A stretch of 64,000 bases of DNA. It comes from Paraburkholderia sp. SOS3. GTDB lineage: Bacteria; Pseudomonadota; Gammaproteobacteria; Burkholderiales; Burkholderiaceae. The stretch spans positions 2,480,001 through 2,544,000 of the forward strand of contig NZ_CP018812.1 of NCBI RefSeq assembly GCF_001922345.1, read 5' to 3'. A program made the position numbers and the translations under genes. Each line of letters opens with the position of its first letter. Within the stretch, counting starts at the first letter, position 1. The notes under the pieces were generated by a model, which was not told where the DNA came from, did no database searches, and was given only the letters and a program-made list of their open reading frames with translations. Below, piece by piece: positions 17,658 through 27,429 of the stretch.

Positions 17658-19313
17658 TTGTCCCCTCCCGATCTCTGCAACGCGCGCACGCGGCGCACAC
17701 CGTATCCCCCGGCCGTCGCGGTCGGCGCGAGTCCCTGCGACGAAGTTGCGATCTGCGGCGCGCGCTGCTCCGCGCCCGACCGGGGGAGCCGCTACAAGCG
17801 GCTTGCGCTGCTTTCGACGATCCTCGGTTCGAGCATGGCGTTTATCGACGGCTCGGTTGTCAACGTCGCACTGCCCGCGCTGCAGTCCGAACTGCATGCA
17901 AGCGTCGCCGCGATCCAATGGGTCGTCGACGCATACCTGCTGATGCTCGCTTCGCTCGTGCTCGTCGGCGGCGCACTCGGCGACCGCTACGGACGACGCC
18001 GCATATTCGTCTGCGGAATTGCCATCTTCACGCTCGCCTCGGCCGCCTGCGGCCTCGCGCCCGATTCCGCGACGCTGATCGCGGCGCGCGCGGTGCAAGG
18101 CATCGGCGCGGCGTTGCTGGTACCGAGCAGCCTGTCGATCATCGGCGCCGTCTTCGACGATCGCGAGCGCGGCCGCGCAATCGGCATCTGGGCCGGTTTC
18201 GCGTCGATCACCTCGGCGCTCGGTCCGATTGCGGGCGGCTGGCTCGTCGATGCGTTCTCGTGGCGCGCGATCTTCTTTCTGAATCTGCCGATCGCGGCCG
18301 CCACCATCGTGCTCGCGCTGATCGCAGTGCCCGACAGCCATCGGCCCGACGCGCCGCGCCGCATGGACTGGGCCGGCGCGATAGCCGCCGCGGCAGGTCT
18401 CGGCGCGCTTGCCTACGGCCTGACGCTCGCCTCGGAGCGCGGCGTGGCCGGTTTTGCGGCGCCGGCCGTGCTCGCGTCGGTGGCGGGCGGCGGCATCGTG
18501 CTGATCGGTTTCGTCGTCATCGAGGCTGCGGGCAGGCAGCCGATGATGCCGCTCGACGTGTTTCAATCGCGCGACTTCAGCGGCGCCAATCTCATCACAC
18601 TGCTGCTTTACTTCGGCCTGGGCGGTACGTTGTTCTTTCTGCCGTTCACGCTGATCCGGGCGCACGCGTTCACGGCGACGCAGGCGGGCGCCGCGCTGCT
18701 GCCCATTCCGCTCATCATCGGCGCGCTGTCGCGCTTCGCGGGCGGGGCGCTCGCGGAGCGCTTCGGGCCGCGCCTGCTGCTGACGGCCGGATCGATCGTC
18801 ACGGCGGCGGGCTTTGCGCTGTTCGCGCTCGTGCCGCTCGCGACCGGCGAGCGGTCGTACTGGGCGGCGTTTTTCCCGGCGCTCGTCGTGATGGGCCTCG
18901 GCATGACGCTGACCGTGACGCCGCTGACGACGACCGTCATGGCGTCGGTGCCGGGCGAGCGGACTGGCCTCGCGTCCGGCATCAACAATGCGGTCGCGCG
19001 CGTGGCAAGCCTGATCGCGGTGGCGGCGCTCGGCATCGTGTTCACGTGGACGCATGAAGCTGCGTTGTCGACGCGGCTCGACGCGCTGCATATTCCGCAC
19101 CGCGCGGGCACGGTCATATATTCGATCGGGTCGGCCGCGTCCTCGTCCGGCCGTATGGCGCACCGCGCCGCAACGGTTGCGCAGGCGGAACATGGCGCGC
19201 TCGACGCCGCGTTTCGCGCGGTTGCGCTCGTCTGCGCGCTGGGTGCGCTCGGCAGCGCGCTGTGCGCGGCGCTGATGATCGGGCGGCGAAGCGCCGACGG
19301 CAGCGCCCCCTGA
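17658..19313 (+). CDS. DHA2-type MFS drug/metabolite exporter
   Basis: Proton-driven exporter of about 551 residues with 14 predicted transmembrane helices, typical of the DHA2 (EmrB/QacA) family. The first helix begins LALLSTILGSSMAFIDGS, and motif A reads GDRYGRRR between helices 2 and 3. The start is uncertain: I chose TTG at 17658, which has GGAAG five bases upstream; an ATG at 17625 lacks one. The frame stays open back into the end of the preceding regulator gene. An unusual hydrophilic N-terminal stretch of about 45 residues precedes helix 1. It follows the VpsR-like regulator on the same strand and could be its target, though no -24/-12 promoter was spotted. Confidence 0.82.
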   Translation: MSPPDLCNARTRRTPYPPAVAVGASPCDEVAICGARCSAPDRGSRYKRLALLSTILGSSMAFIDGSVVNVALPALQSELHASVAAIQWVVDAYLLMLASLVLVGGALGDRYGRRRIFVCGIAIFTLASAACGLAPDSATLIAARAVQGIGAALLVPSSLSIIGAVFDDRERGRAIGIWAGFASITSALGPIAGGWLVDAFSWRAIFFLNLPIAAATIVLALIAVPDSHRPDAPRRMDWAGAIAAAAGLGALAYGLTLASERGVAGFAAPAVLASVAGGGIVLIGFVVIEAAGRQPMMPLDVFQSRDFSGANLITLLLYFGLGGTLFFLPFTLIRAHAFTATQAGAALLPIPLIIGALSRFAGGALAERFGPRLLLTAGSIVTAAGFALFALVPLATGERSYWAAFFPALVVMGLGMTLTVTPLTTTVMASVPGERTGLASGINNAVARVASLIAVAALGIVFTWTHEAALSTRLDALHIPHRAGTVIYSIGSAASSSGRMAHRAATVAQAEHGALDAAFRAVALVCALGALGSALCAALMIGRRSADGSAP

Positions 19314-19507
19314 ACCGGCCCGGCGACGCAGCGCGGGAGCGGCGCGGGCACACGCGTTGCGTTCGGATCGGGCCCTATCGAGGAACTTGAGAGGAACTTG
19401 AGGCCCGACAATCGGTCGCTTTTACTTTTCCGCTTTTACTCTTCATTAGATCGAATCGGGACGCGATGCCGCGCTTCGCCTCGCGAGGCCCGAATCACGA
19501 TGCCTGA

Positions 19508-22333
19508 ATGTTTTATATGCGCAAACTATTTATCGCCTGGCTTCTTATCGTACTGGCGCCGCCCGCCCTCGCGGCCGCGTCGACGGCGCCCGTCGCCGCA
19601 TCGTCCGCGCCGCCTGTCGAACTCACGCCCGACCAGGCTCGCCAGGCGCTCGAAGTCCTCAACGATCCACGACGTCGCGCGCAGGTAACCAACACGCTGC
19701 ATGCCATCGCTGCGGCCGGGGCACTCGCCGCGCCGCCCGTCGCGGCGAGTCCGGCCGCACCCGCGAGCGCAGCGCCGGCAGCCGCCGCCAGCACGCCGCT
19801 CGCGCTGAAATCGAACGGTCTCGCGGCACAGATCGCGCGGCAAGGCGCACGCTGGCTCGAGCAGGTCGGCATGTCGCTCAAGCATTCGCTGATCGTGCTG
19901 CTCGATACGGACTCGGTGCGCGCGTGGTGGCGCGGCGAGATTCAGAACCCCCAGGAGCGCGCGAAGCTCGCGATGATTCTTTCGGCGATCCTTGGTACGC
20001 TGCTGCCGGCGATCCTTATCGAATGGCTTGTGCGGCGGCTTTTGCGCCGCGCGCGTGCCGCGATTGCCGCGCGGCGGCTGCATCGCGAGGCAAGGCAGCA
20101 CGCCGCCGAGGAGCAGGAGGCGCAACAGGCGGCAGCAAGCATGGCGCCTGTTGCAACGCAAGGCGCGTCTGCGTCCGCTGCCGCTTCGTCCGCCGCGCGT
20201 GCTGCCGGACCGGCCGGCGAGGTCGACGAAGAAGCCGCGCAAGCCGCACAGGCCGCCGGCGTGCCGCTGCAGCCCGGCGACGACGCAAGCGCGGCACAGG
20301 CCAAAGCCGACGCCGCGGCGGCGGCAACAACGGCAGCAACCGCAAAGACTGCCGCGTCGACTGCCGTATCGATTGATTCGACGCCGCCTGCGGCAGCCGC
20401 CCCATCGACTGCCACAGGCAAAACCGAATCCCCCGAGCAGCAGGCAAAACAGGCCCGCAGCCGGCGCCACGCAGCCGCTCATTGGACCTTGCTGCAACGG
20501 CTGCCGCTCGCGGCGTTACAACTGGTCCTGCGCGTCGTGCCGCTTGCGGTGTTCGTCATCGCGGCAAGCGTTCTGATGTCGATCCTCGCCGAAGCCGGCT
20601 CGCCGCAGGACCGGGCACTTAGCACGCTGATCGACCTGTACGTGATCTGCCGGTCGATCGTCATCGCGTGCGGCTTTTTCCTGCAGCCCGACGCGCCCGC
20701 GCTGCGCTTATGGCGCATGCCGGACCGGTGGGCGATATTCGTGCAGCGCTGGGCCATCTGGATCGTCGGCGCAATCGGCTGCGGCGCCGCGCTCGTCGAA
20801 ATCGCGCTGGCGCTCGGCCTCTCGGAGTCCGCCCACGTCGCGCTCGTCAAACTCGTCGCGCTCGCGGGCCACGTGCTGCTGTCGCTGATGATCCTGCAAT
20901 GCCGCAAGCCCGTCGCCGAAGCGATCCGTGCGCGAGCGCAGGACAGCAGCAGCCCGATGAAACTGATTGGCGAAGGCTTCGTCGATTTATGGACCGGCGT
21001 GGCGGTGTTTATCGTGATGGCGCTGTGGTTCGTCTGGGCGCTCGATGTGCAAAACGGCTACCGCACGCTGCTGCATCTCGGCGGAATTTCGGTGGCGGTG
21101 CTGATCGGCGCGCGTGTCGTGTCGATCGTCGTGTTCGGCGCGCTCGGGCGGATCTTTCGCGCCGAGGAGCAGGAGGGGCGCTCGCTGGTTCATCAGCATG
21201 CGTACCGCTACTACCCGTTCGTGCGCAGAATCGTCTATGGGCTGATCGCAGTGGTGACCGTGCTCGTGCTGTTGCAGGTCTGGCACGTCGACGTCTGGCA
21301 GTTCTTCGCAACGGGCACGATCGGGCATCGCCTCGCGTCCGCCATCGTGACGATCTTCGTGGCCGCGGTCATCGCGCTGTTCATCTGGGAGGCGGCGAAC
21401 GTGTCGGTCGAGCGGCGCCTTGCGCGCTGGACGCAAAGCGGCGATCTGATGCGCGCGGCGCGCCTGCGCACCTTGCTGCCGATGCTGCGCACGGCGCTGT
21501 TCGTGGTGATCGCGCTCGTCGTCGTCATGACGGGATTGAGCGAACTCGGCGTGAATACCGCGCCGTTGCTGGCGAGCGCGAGCATCTTCGGCGTGGCGCT
21601 CGGCTTCGGCTCGCAAAAGCTCGTGCAGGATTTCATCACCGGCATCTTCCTGCTGATGGAAAACGCGATGCAGGTCGGCGACTGGGTCACGCTCGCGGGT
21701 GTGTCGGGCACGGTCGAATATCTGTCGATTCGCACGGTGCGGCTGCGCGGCGGAGACGGTTCGCTGTACACGGTGCCCTTCAGTTCGGTTTCGACCGTCA
21801 ACAATACGAACCGCGGGCTCGGCAATGCGGCGGTGAGAGTCAGCATCGTGTTCGGCGCGGACCTCGATCTGGCGATCGCGACGTTGAAGGAAATCGGCAC
21901 ATCGCTGCGCGAAGACGACCAGTTCAAGGACGGCATTCTGTCGGACTTCGCCTTCTGGGGCGTCGATGCGGTCGACGGCGCGTCGGTCACGCTCGCGGGC
22001 CAGGTGCAATGCCGCGACTCCGCGCGCTGGGGCGTGCAGCGCGAATTCAACCGGCGCATTTTCCAGCGCTTCAGCGAGCGCGGCATTGCAATTGCGAATC
22101 CGCAGCGGCAGGTGCTTGCACCCGAGGATGGGAGGCTGCCCGTTGCGCAGTTGAATGGGCGGGGCGAACCCGACGATCACGACGATGCGCGCGACGAGCG
22201 GGATGTTAGGTCGCGCAACGGTGCGCGCGACGGCTATCGGCATCGTGCCGATGATGATGTGCAGGCCAATGAGGATCGCGAGGCGGGTCAAGGAGCGAGC
22301 GAAAAGCCGGGCGCCGCGGGGCGCCGCGCCTAG
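19508..22333 (+). CDS. Large MscS-family mechanosensitive channel
   Basis: A 941-residue inner-membrane protein. A signal peptide (LFIAWLLIVLAPPALAAAS) is followed by a periplasmic Ala/Pro-rich region, then several membrane helices. A cytoplasmic or periplasmic linker very rich in Ala, Gln and Thr lies at about 185-320. The MscS core is near residues 655-840, with the pore-lining helix in TAPLLASASIFGVALGFGSQ and the beta domain around GVSGTVEYLSIRTVRLRGGDG. Large MscS relatives protect against osmotic downshock or modulate envelope stress. The C-terminal 65 residues are charged and look disordered. Starts at 19508 and 19517 are both possible; neither has a strong ribosome site. Confidence 0.87.
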   Translation: MFYMRKLFIAWLLIVLAPPALAAASTAPVAASSAPPVELTPDQARQALEVLNDPRRRAQVTNTLHAIAAAGALAAPPVAASPAAPASAAPAAAASTPLALKSNGLAAQIARQGARWLEQVGMSLKHSLIVLLDTDSVRAWWRGEIQNPQERAKLAMILSAILGTLLPAILIEWLVRRLLRRARAAIAARRLHREARQHAAEEQEAQQAAASMAPVATQGASASAAASSAARAAGPAGEVDEEAAQAAQAAGVPLQPGDDASAAQAKADAAAAATTAATAKTAASTAVSIDSTPPAAAAPSTATGKTESPEQQAKQARSRRHAAAHWTLLQRLPLAALQLVLRVVPLAVFVIAASVLMSILAEAGSPQDRALSTLIDLYVICRSIVIACGFFLQPDAPALRLWRMPDRWAIFVQRWAIWIVGAIGCGAALVEIALALGLSESAHVALVKLVALAGHVLLSLMILQCRKPVAEAIRARAQDSSSPMKLIGEGFVDLWTGVAVFIVMALWFVWALDVQNGYRTLLHLGGISVAVLIGARVVSIVVFGALGRIFRAEEQEGRSLVHQHAYRYYPFVRRIVYGLIAVVTVLVLLQVWHVDVWQFFATGTIGHRLASAIVTIFVAAVIALFIWEAANVSVERRLARWTQSGDLMRAARLRTLLPMLRTALFVVIALVVVMTGLSELGVNTAPLLASASIFGVALGFGSQKLVQDFITGIFLLMENAMQVGDWVTLAGVSGTVEYLSIRTVRLRGGDGSLYTVPFSSVSTVNNTNRGLGNAAVRVSIVFGADLDLAIATLKEIGTSLREDDQFKDGILSDFAFWGVDAVDGASVTLAGQVQCRDSARWGVQREFNRRIFQRFSERGIAIANPQRQVLAPEDGRLPVAQLNGRGEPDDHDDARDERDVRSRNGARDGYRHRADDDVQANEDREAGQGASEKPGAAGRRA

Positions 22334-22362
22334 TATGTTTCGCCATCCGTCAGATGCGTTGC

Positions 22363-22390
22363 GGCCGGCATGTTCAGGAAACTGCCGGCC
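22363..22390. terminator. Terminator between the MscS gene and the type I secretion locus
   Basis: GGCCGGCA (22363-22370) and TGCCGGCC (22383-22390) form an 8-bp stem with a 12-base loop. It lies in the 69-base gap between the convergent MscS gene and the last gene of the secretion operon and may serve both. Confidence 0.5.
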
Positions 22391-22402
22391 GGCCCGTCGC
22401 GA

Positions 22403-24778
22403 CTAGATCTGGAAGCCCGCAATCAGTTGGGCGTTCATAAAGTAGCCGCCGCAGTGAACACTGTCATAGATGTTGGTGTTTTGCAGCAGAAGTCCGTCCC
22501 CGGAGTATTTTGATTGGGCGGTCGCGTGACCTGTCTTGTCATAAGTCGTGGACCAATACGAGCCGTCATTGTTGTACGAAAATTTCGTGAAACCGGTCAG
22601 ACCCAGTGAGTTATAGCGGTCAGCTTCGATCTGACGGCCCAGGCCGTCGAAGAAATCGTGCTCGGTCAAAGTTCGCCCCGTGTACTGGTAATAGTCATGG
22701 ATGATGTTGTTGGAACCAAATACCCCAATCAATTCCTGCGTGCTATTGAAGGCATGGGCTGTATAGCTGCCGTCCAGATTGAAGTCGAACTGTTTGGTCG
22801 TTTTTCCGTCGCTGCCGAAATAGATGTCCTGCGTTTTATATCCGCTGGCGTTGAAGGCTGCGTACTCCGTCATTTGACCATTGGTGCCGAACAGCGCGGC
22901 GATTTGTGAACCGTCACTGTTAAAGACGTGCGACGTATAACTGCCGTCAAGCTTGAAGTCCAGTTGCTTGGTTGACTTGCCGTCCGTGCCGAAATAGATG
23001 TCCTGCGTTTTGGCGCCGTTGACGTTGAACGTCGCATACTCGGTTACCTTGCTTTGAGCATCGACGAGTGTGGCTGTCTGCGTACCATCTGACTTGAAGT
23101 CATATTTTGTGTAGCTGTGGTCCAGATTGAAGGTGTACCGCTGCGTTTCCTTGCCGTTCGTGTAGAAGCTGTCGAGCGTTTTGAAGCCGCTGGCGTTGAA
23201 CTTCGCATATTCGGCCAACTGGCCATTGGTCCCGTACAGGCTCGCGGTCTGCGAACCGTCTGCGCTGAAGTCGTACTTCGTATAGCTGTTGTCCAGATTG
23301 AACTTGTACTGCTGCGTCTCCCTGCCGTTCGTGTAGAAGCTATCGAGTGTTTTGAAGCCGCTGGCGTTGAACTTCGCATATTCGGTCAACTGGCCATTGG
23401 TCCCGTACAGGCTCGCGGTCTGCGAACCGTCCGCACCGAAGTCGTACTTCGTATAGCTGTTGTCCAGATTGAACTTGTACTGCTGCGTCTCCCTGCCATT
23501 CGTGTAGAAGCTGTCGAGCGTCTTGAAGCCGCTGGCGTTGAACTTGGCATACTCGGTCAACTGGCCGTTCGTTCCATACAGGCTGGCGGTCTGCGAACCG
23601 TCCGTGCTGAAGTCGTACTTCACGTAGCTGTTGTCCAGATTGAAGATATACCGCTGCGTTTCCTTGCCGCTCGAGTAGAAGCTGTCGAGCGTCTTGAAAC
23701 CGCTGGCGTTGAACTTCGCATATTCGGTTAACTGACCGCTGGCCCCATACAGGCTGGCGGTCTGTGAGCCGTCAGCACTGAAGTCGTACTTCGTATAGCT
23801 GTGATCGAGATTGAAGTTGTACTGCTGCGTCGCCTTGCCGTTCAATCCATAAAAGGTGTCTTGAAGCTTGAATCCGGAATAGTCGAATTTCGCCTGCTCC
23901 GTTATCTGACCGTTGCTCCCGAACAGCGTTGACGTTACGAACCCATTGAGCGATACGTCGCCGCCAACCATCAGCCATGTACCGTTCGTTAGTGGAATGG
24001 CTTTGCTCTCAATCGAGCACACCTGCTGTCCATTGACCGTGGTGGTTTTGTAAGTGATTGTCGGGCTCTGTATTTTGGTCCAGTCCACGGTATTCGGGTC
24101 CATGCCGCAGTGGCTGACAATCCACCAGTCCGACCAATATTCGTAGTACGTAATATTCTGGGCAATAGAAGGATGAAGATTGGCATAGTACTGCCCCGCC
24201 AGACTGACCGTTGCAGAACCGGGATTCGCGAGCATCTGGGCGGCAGCGGAACCAAACAGCGCGTTTTTCACGTCGATACCCATCGATAGCGCGAGTTGGT
24301 TCAATTGCTGCGTGAGCGTGCTATTTGAGTCGTCGGAATGCATGTGCCCGGCTGTGCCGCCCGTCAGGCCCAACTGAATTGCGACGATATACTCCGAGAG
24401 CAATGCGACGCCTTCGTTCGTCAGGCCATTGGCAATCGCCTGGTCCGGATTTGTTGCTAGCTTGCCTCCTGTGCCGCCTTGCAAAAGGGCGTGTCCGAGT
24501 TCGTGTGCCAGTGTGGTGGCAAACGCGTTTGAAGGTTCACTCCAGGAAGAATCGAAGCTGATTACTCCCTTGGAAGGATTGGTGAAGACCCCGCTCCCTG
24601 CGGGGCCGCGTTTGAATGACCAGTAAGAGTCGTTACCGAAGGCGTTCAGCTCACCAGCGAGAAAAGATGAACGAGCTGCGGCTGCAACGACTGCATTATA
24701 TTCAGCCGAATTAAAACCGAATGCATCGATCAGTTTGTCCAAAACGTCTTTTTCGAGAATTGTCATTTCGCTTTCCAT
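22403..24778 (-). CDS. Putative type I-secreted HExxH peptidase with tandem repeats
   Basis: A 791-residue protein with no N-terminal signal peptide. Residues 1-285 form a domain with a zinc-peptidase motif (AHELGHALL, His92-Glu93-x2-His96). The segment [11 protein letters not shown] follows 24 residues later, where Glu122 or Glu129 could be a third ligand as in gluzincins. Residues 287-690 are seven units of 57 or 58 residues plus a partial unit, with alternating Tyr/Phe, Asp-Gly and Asn-Gly positions ([13 protein letters not shown]). I see no GGxGxD RTX nonapeptides. The last 100 residues are a different beta-rich tail that could carry an uncleaved secretion signal. The gene is last in an operon with a complete type I exporter, so it is the likely cargo. 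The ATG at 24778 lies three bases after the previous stop; an ATG at 24766 with GGAAAG is an alternative. Lower GC than the neighbours suggests transfer. Confidence 0.7.
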   Translation of the reverse strand: MESEMTILEKDVLDKLIDAFGFNSAEYNAVVAAAARSSFLAGELNAFGNDSYWSFKRGPAGSGVFTNPSKGVISFDSSWSEPSNAFATTLAHELGHALLQGGTGGKLATNPDQAIANGLTNEGVALLSEYIVAIQLGLTGGTAGHMHSDDSNSTLTQQLNQLALSMGIDVKNALFGSAAAQMLANPGSATVSLAGQYYANLHPSIAQNITYYEYWSDWWIVSHCGMDPNTVDWTKIQSPTITYKTTTVNGQQVCSIESKAIPLTNGTWLMVGGDVSLNGFVTSTLFGSNGQITEQAKFDYSGFKLQDTFYGLNGKATQQYNFNLDHSYTKYDFSADGSQTASLYGASGQLTEYAKFNASGFKTLDSFYSSGKETQRYIFNLDNSYVKYDFSTDGSQTASLYGTNGQLTEYAKFNASGFKTLDSFYTNGRETQQYKFNLDNSYTKYDFGADGSQTASLYGTNGQLTEYAKFNASGFKTLDSFYTNGRETQQYKFNLDNSYTKYDFSADGSQTASLYGTNGQLAEYAKFNASGFKTLDSFYTNGKETQRYTFNLDHSYTKYDFKSDGTQTATLVDAQSKVTEYATFNVNGAKTQDIYFGTDGKSTKQLDFKLDGSYTSHVFNSDGSQIAALFGTNGQMTEYAAFNASGYKTQDIYFGSDGKTTKQFDFNLDGSYTAHAFNSTQELIGVFGSNNIIHDYYQYTGRTLTEHDFFDGLGRQIEADRYNSLGLTGFTKFSYNNDGSYWSTTYDKTGHATAQSKYSGDGLLLQNTNIYDSVHCGGYFMNAQLIAGFQI
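22709..23920 (-). repeat. Tandem 171/174-bp repeat array in the cargo gene
   Basis: The anchor TCCAGATTGAA or close variants recurs at 22773, 22947, 23121, 23292, 23463, 23634 and 23805, giving spacings of 174, 174 and then 171 four times. The units between about 23120 and 23810 are nearly identical over their whole length, while the outer units have diverged. This pattern fits recent expansion or gene conversion in the middle of the array. Confidence 0.92.
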
Positions 24779-24781
24779 TTT

Positions 24782-25513
24782 TTAGTTTTTCTTGACACCG
24801 ATTAGAACGCTGGAAAGTCGACCAGTCGGGTCAAAGCCGATCGTCAGCGTTTTTTCAGCGTAATCGGCCAACTGCTTGTATTGCCACGTCTCGTTACCGT
24901 GGGGAGCTGTCGCGGGAGGCGGGCCGCCGTGGGGAGATGGCTGCGGCGGGAGTCGAGTAAATGTCTCCGCAAACACCCTTTGCGATTCGTCAAAATCCGG
25001 ACCGCCCTCATGCATGAGAAAATTCATTCCTGCCGTGACACGTCCGGTGTGGTGAACCGCCTTTCCGCCCACCAATTGCGCAGTTGGCGTAAGTTCAACG
25101 CGTCCCGGTATAGCCACCCATGGGAATATTGACAAAAAATGACTCGATGAAATGGAGATCCGACCATCCCCATTCTGTTCGACAGTCCTGGTTACATGCG
25201 CGCTTTCCAAACTGAACACATTTTTCAGGTTGGCTTCGGAATAAAAGTCGTCGTTCAGCAAAAGATCGTGATCAAAAATGAACTTGAGATTCCTGACGAA
25301 CTCAACAGGAGTTTTGGGTCGCGATATCATCTGGCTCACCTCTTCCGATGTATTGGACGGAACAGACTGCGTGGTCGACGGGCTCGCCGCCTCGACATAC
25401 TTCAGGCCGCTCGCCGTTGACGCGGGGACTTCCGGCGGAGCCGCCGGTTGTGCGTAACTCAGATTGCTTGCCACTGCGACGGTTGTCACCGCAACGGTTG
25501 CTACAGGGTTCAT
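24782..25513 (-). CDS. Exported protein of unknown function in the type I secretion operon
   Basis: A 243-residue protein with a probable Sec signal peptide (hydrophobic TVAVTTVAVASNLSYA, cut near residue 21), so periplasmic or surface. The mature part is Pro/Ser/Thr-rich up to residue 60, then a folded domain with an acidic/hydrophobic start (FDHDLLLNDDFYSEANL), a proline- and glycine-rich loop near residue 190, and a final beta-rich segment. I do not recognise the family. GGAG lies nine bases before the ATG. It ends three bases before the cargo gene, so the two are probably translated together; a chaperone, inhibitor or immunity role would fit but is not shown. Confidence 0.65.
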   Translation of the reverse strand: MNPVATVAVTTVAVASNLSYAQPAAPPEVPASTASGLKYVEAASPSTTQSVPSNTSEEVSQMISRPKTPVEFVRNLKFIFDHDLLLNDDFYSEANLKNVFSLESAHVTRTVEQNGDGRISISSSHFLSIFPWVAIPGRVELTPTAQLVGGKAVHHTGRVTAGMNFLMHEGGPDFDESQRVFAETFTRLPPQPSPHGGPPPATAPHGNETWQYKQLADYAEKTLTIGFDPTGRLSSVLIGVKKN

Positions 25514-25639
25514 CTGTCATGCTCCATAAAGAGCTGTATTGAACAGCGGGATTTCCATCGTCGACGCTCATCCTTGATCGTGCGGGAACTCATATCTGCA
25601 CGCATCTGATGCGGCGCTCACTCAGGGAATTTCACGAAA

Positions 25640-25987
25640 TCATTGAGGCGGCCGCCAGTTAAAATTGGGCGGCCTACCGTAACCTGGCCGCGTAATTGCG
25701 GCCTGAGCACGGCGAGCGTTGTTCACGTTCTCGACAGTTTGCTGCTGGCTTTTCTGCAGCGCCGACTGCCGTCTGCTTTCGCTGTCGGCAGCGTCCATGC
25801 AACGGATCGCTTCAATCCGTTGCTGCGAAGTCTGGTCGGCCGAATTGAGCGGCATACCTTGTGCGTCACGCACCTGACATCCGAACTCCACGCGCGGCAT
25901 TTCTTGTGCATGGCTTAACTGAATAACAACAAGTCCCGATAGCGAGACATGAGCGAAGACGAAATCCCTGAATAGCCTGTTCTTCAT
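25640..25987 (-). CDS. Small exported protein of unknown function in the type I secretion operon
   Basis: A 115-residue protein with a signal peptide ending near SHAQ (residue 28). The mature part has two cysteines (Cys37 and Cys63) that could form a disulfide, a long Gln/Ser-rich helical stretch (QSALQKSQQQTVENVNNA) and a Pro-rich end. It lies between the exporter genes and the cargo. In alkaline-protease loci a small periplasmic inhibitor (AprI/Inh) is encoded beside the protease, and this protein could be an analogue by size, disulfide and location. There is no sequence evidence for that. Confidence 0.6.
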   Translation of the reverse strand: MKNRLFRDFVFAHVSLSGLVVIQLSHAQEMPRVEFGCQVRDAQGMPLNSADQTSQQRIEAIRCMDAADSESRRQSALQKSQQQTVENVNNARRAQAAITRPGYGRPPNFNWRPPQ

Positions 25988-26049
25988 AACTGGTCGAATT
26001 CCTCACAAAAAGGTTATACGTGACTCACTTCATCGATCGCGATGCCGCT

Positions 26050-27429
26050 TCAATCCCGCATTGACTTTCGAATGCCGTCCAGGACCGGCTCCAGCAGATA
26101 ATCGAGCGCCGAGCGAGCATGCTTTCGGATATACACCTCGGTCCGTAATCCCGGCCCCAGGGCGATGGGCTTTCTGGCGAGCCGGTTCGCCCTGTCCAAG
26201 GCCTGCGCCGACACCTCGACCCGCACCACATAGAAATGGGCGCGGTTTTCCTTATCGGTCAATGCGTCCGCGGAAACGTAGATCACCTTACCGTCAAGCA
26301 TCGGCGTGGTACGCGAGTTGTAGGCCGTCAAGCGCACATCGGCACGACTTCCGGGCGCAATTGCACGCACGTCATCCGGCCGGATATTCGCCTCTACGAT
26401 GAGCGGCGCGCCTTCAGGTACGACATCGACAATCGGTTCACGCGGCCCGATCACTGCGCCAATCGTATGCACCTTCAGGCCGACGATCAGCCCGGCAACC
26501 GGCGCGGTGATACGGGTTCGCGCAGAAACGTCGTGCGCGGGACGAAGCCGCTCCGCGATCTGGACCGCGCGCGTGGTCGCTTCCTTGAGTTCATCGTCGG
26601 CCGCCTTCACATAGTCGTTGCGCACGCTGGCCGTTTTCAATTCAAGATCGATCTGTCGCTGTCTCGCTCGGCTCAGCTCGGCCTCTCCAGACTGAACGCG
26701 CGACAGTGCGTCGCCTTCGGCGCGCTGTAAATCGAGCACCTTTGTTTCGGCCACGAAGCCCTCCTTTTGTAACGCTTCGTTAGTCCGCCGCTGTTGTGCC
26801 GCCATCGCGTAACTACGGTTCATCGTCCTGATCATTTGCGCGCTGATCGAGATTTCCTGTTGCGTGTGGGCGAGTTCAGTGCGTAGCATGGCGCTCTGGT
26901 CAACGAACGCGCGGCGACGTGCCGTGAAGAGCGCGGACTCGCGCGCAAGCAATTCGGCGATGCGAGGATCGGCTCGCCGGCCTGCGAGGATGGCCGGAAA
27001 CGTCAGCGTACCCTTCAGTTCGCGCTCGGCCGAGAGTCGTGCGATTTTCGCCTGCTCGGCGTCGAACTGGGCTTGCAGTGCAGACAGTTCTGCGGCAGGA
27101 CTCACGTTGTCCAGTTCGATCAGCACCTGACCGGCCTTTACCCGGTCGCCGTCGCGGATCAATATGGCCTTCACGATGCCGCCTTCCTGATGTTGCAGCG
27201 TCTTGCGTTCGCCTTCCGAGCGCACCACGCCTTCGGCCACCACCGCGCCTGAAAGCGGTGCAAGCGCCGCCCAGCCTGCTATCAAACCCAGTCCGACGGC
27301 TGTCGCCATGCAGCTAAATGCGATTAGCCTTCGCGGCAGAGGCAGCACATTTCCCGTCGACCGGGCCGACTCGGTCAAGGCACGTCCTACGGCGTTGCGC
27401 GTGCCACGCAACCAGTTTGACCGGCTCAT
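26050..27429 (-). CDS. Type I secretion membrane fusion protein (HlyD/AprE type)
   Basis: Periplasmic adaptor of 459 residues joining the inner-membrane ABC exporter to the outer-membrane channel. One transmembrane helix (residues 35-60) is followed by a lipoyl-like half (GERKTLQHQEGGIVKAILI), a long coiled-coil hairpin (about 115-290) and the second lipoyl/beta-barrel half (ARTRITAPVAGLIVGLKVH). Length and order match AprE/PrtE. Its ATG overlaps the stop of the ABC gene by 4 bp (ATGA), showing translational coupling. Confidence 0.92.
   Translation of the reverse strand: MSRSNWLRGTRNAVGRALTESARSTGNVLPLPRRLIAFSCMATAVGLGLIAGWAALAPLSGAVVAEGVVRSEGERKTLQHQEGGIVKAILIRDGDRVKAGQVLIELDNVSPAAELSALQAQFDAEQAKIARLSAERELKGTLTFPAILAGRRADPRIAELLARESALFTARRRAFVDQSAMLRTELAHTQQEISISAQMIRTMNRSYAMAAQQRRTNEALQKEGFVAETKVLDLQRAEGDALSRVQSGEAELSRARQRQIDLELKTASVRNDYVKAADDELKEATTRAVQIAERLRPAHDVSARTRITAPVAGLIVGLKVHTIGAVIGPREPIVDVVPEGAPLIVEANIRPDDVRAIAPGSRADVRLTAYNSRTTPMLDGKVIYVSADALTDKENRAHFYVVRVEVSAQALDRANRLARKPIALGPGLRTEVYIRKHARSALDYLLEPVLDGIRKSMRD

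Noticed and set aside
16049..17698. Minus-strand open frame of about 550 codons opposite the sigma-54 activator
   Set aside because: Arg/Ala/Asp-rich composition and no motif; the plus strand carries unmistakable AAA+ and HTH motifs.
17571..19193. Minus-strand open frame opposite the MFS exporter
   Set aside because: Composition of a shadow frame (Arg/Glu/Asp-rich); the plus strand encodes 14 hydrophobic helices.
20987..22291. Minus-strand frame opposite the MscS channel
   Set aside because: No ribosome site or domain; the mirror strand has the conserved MscS core.
22709..23920. Tandem array considered as CRISPR
   Set aside because: Units are 171-174 bp without unique spacers and are in frame within a gene, so it is a protein repeat.
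22403..24778. Cargo as an RTX protein or classical YD-repeat toxin
   Set aside because: No GGxGxD nonapeptides and no YD/RHS core signature were visible; the repeat is 57-58 residues long.
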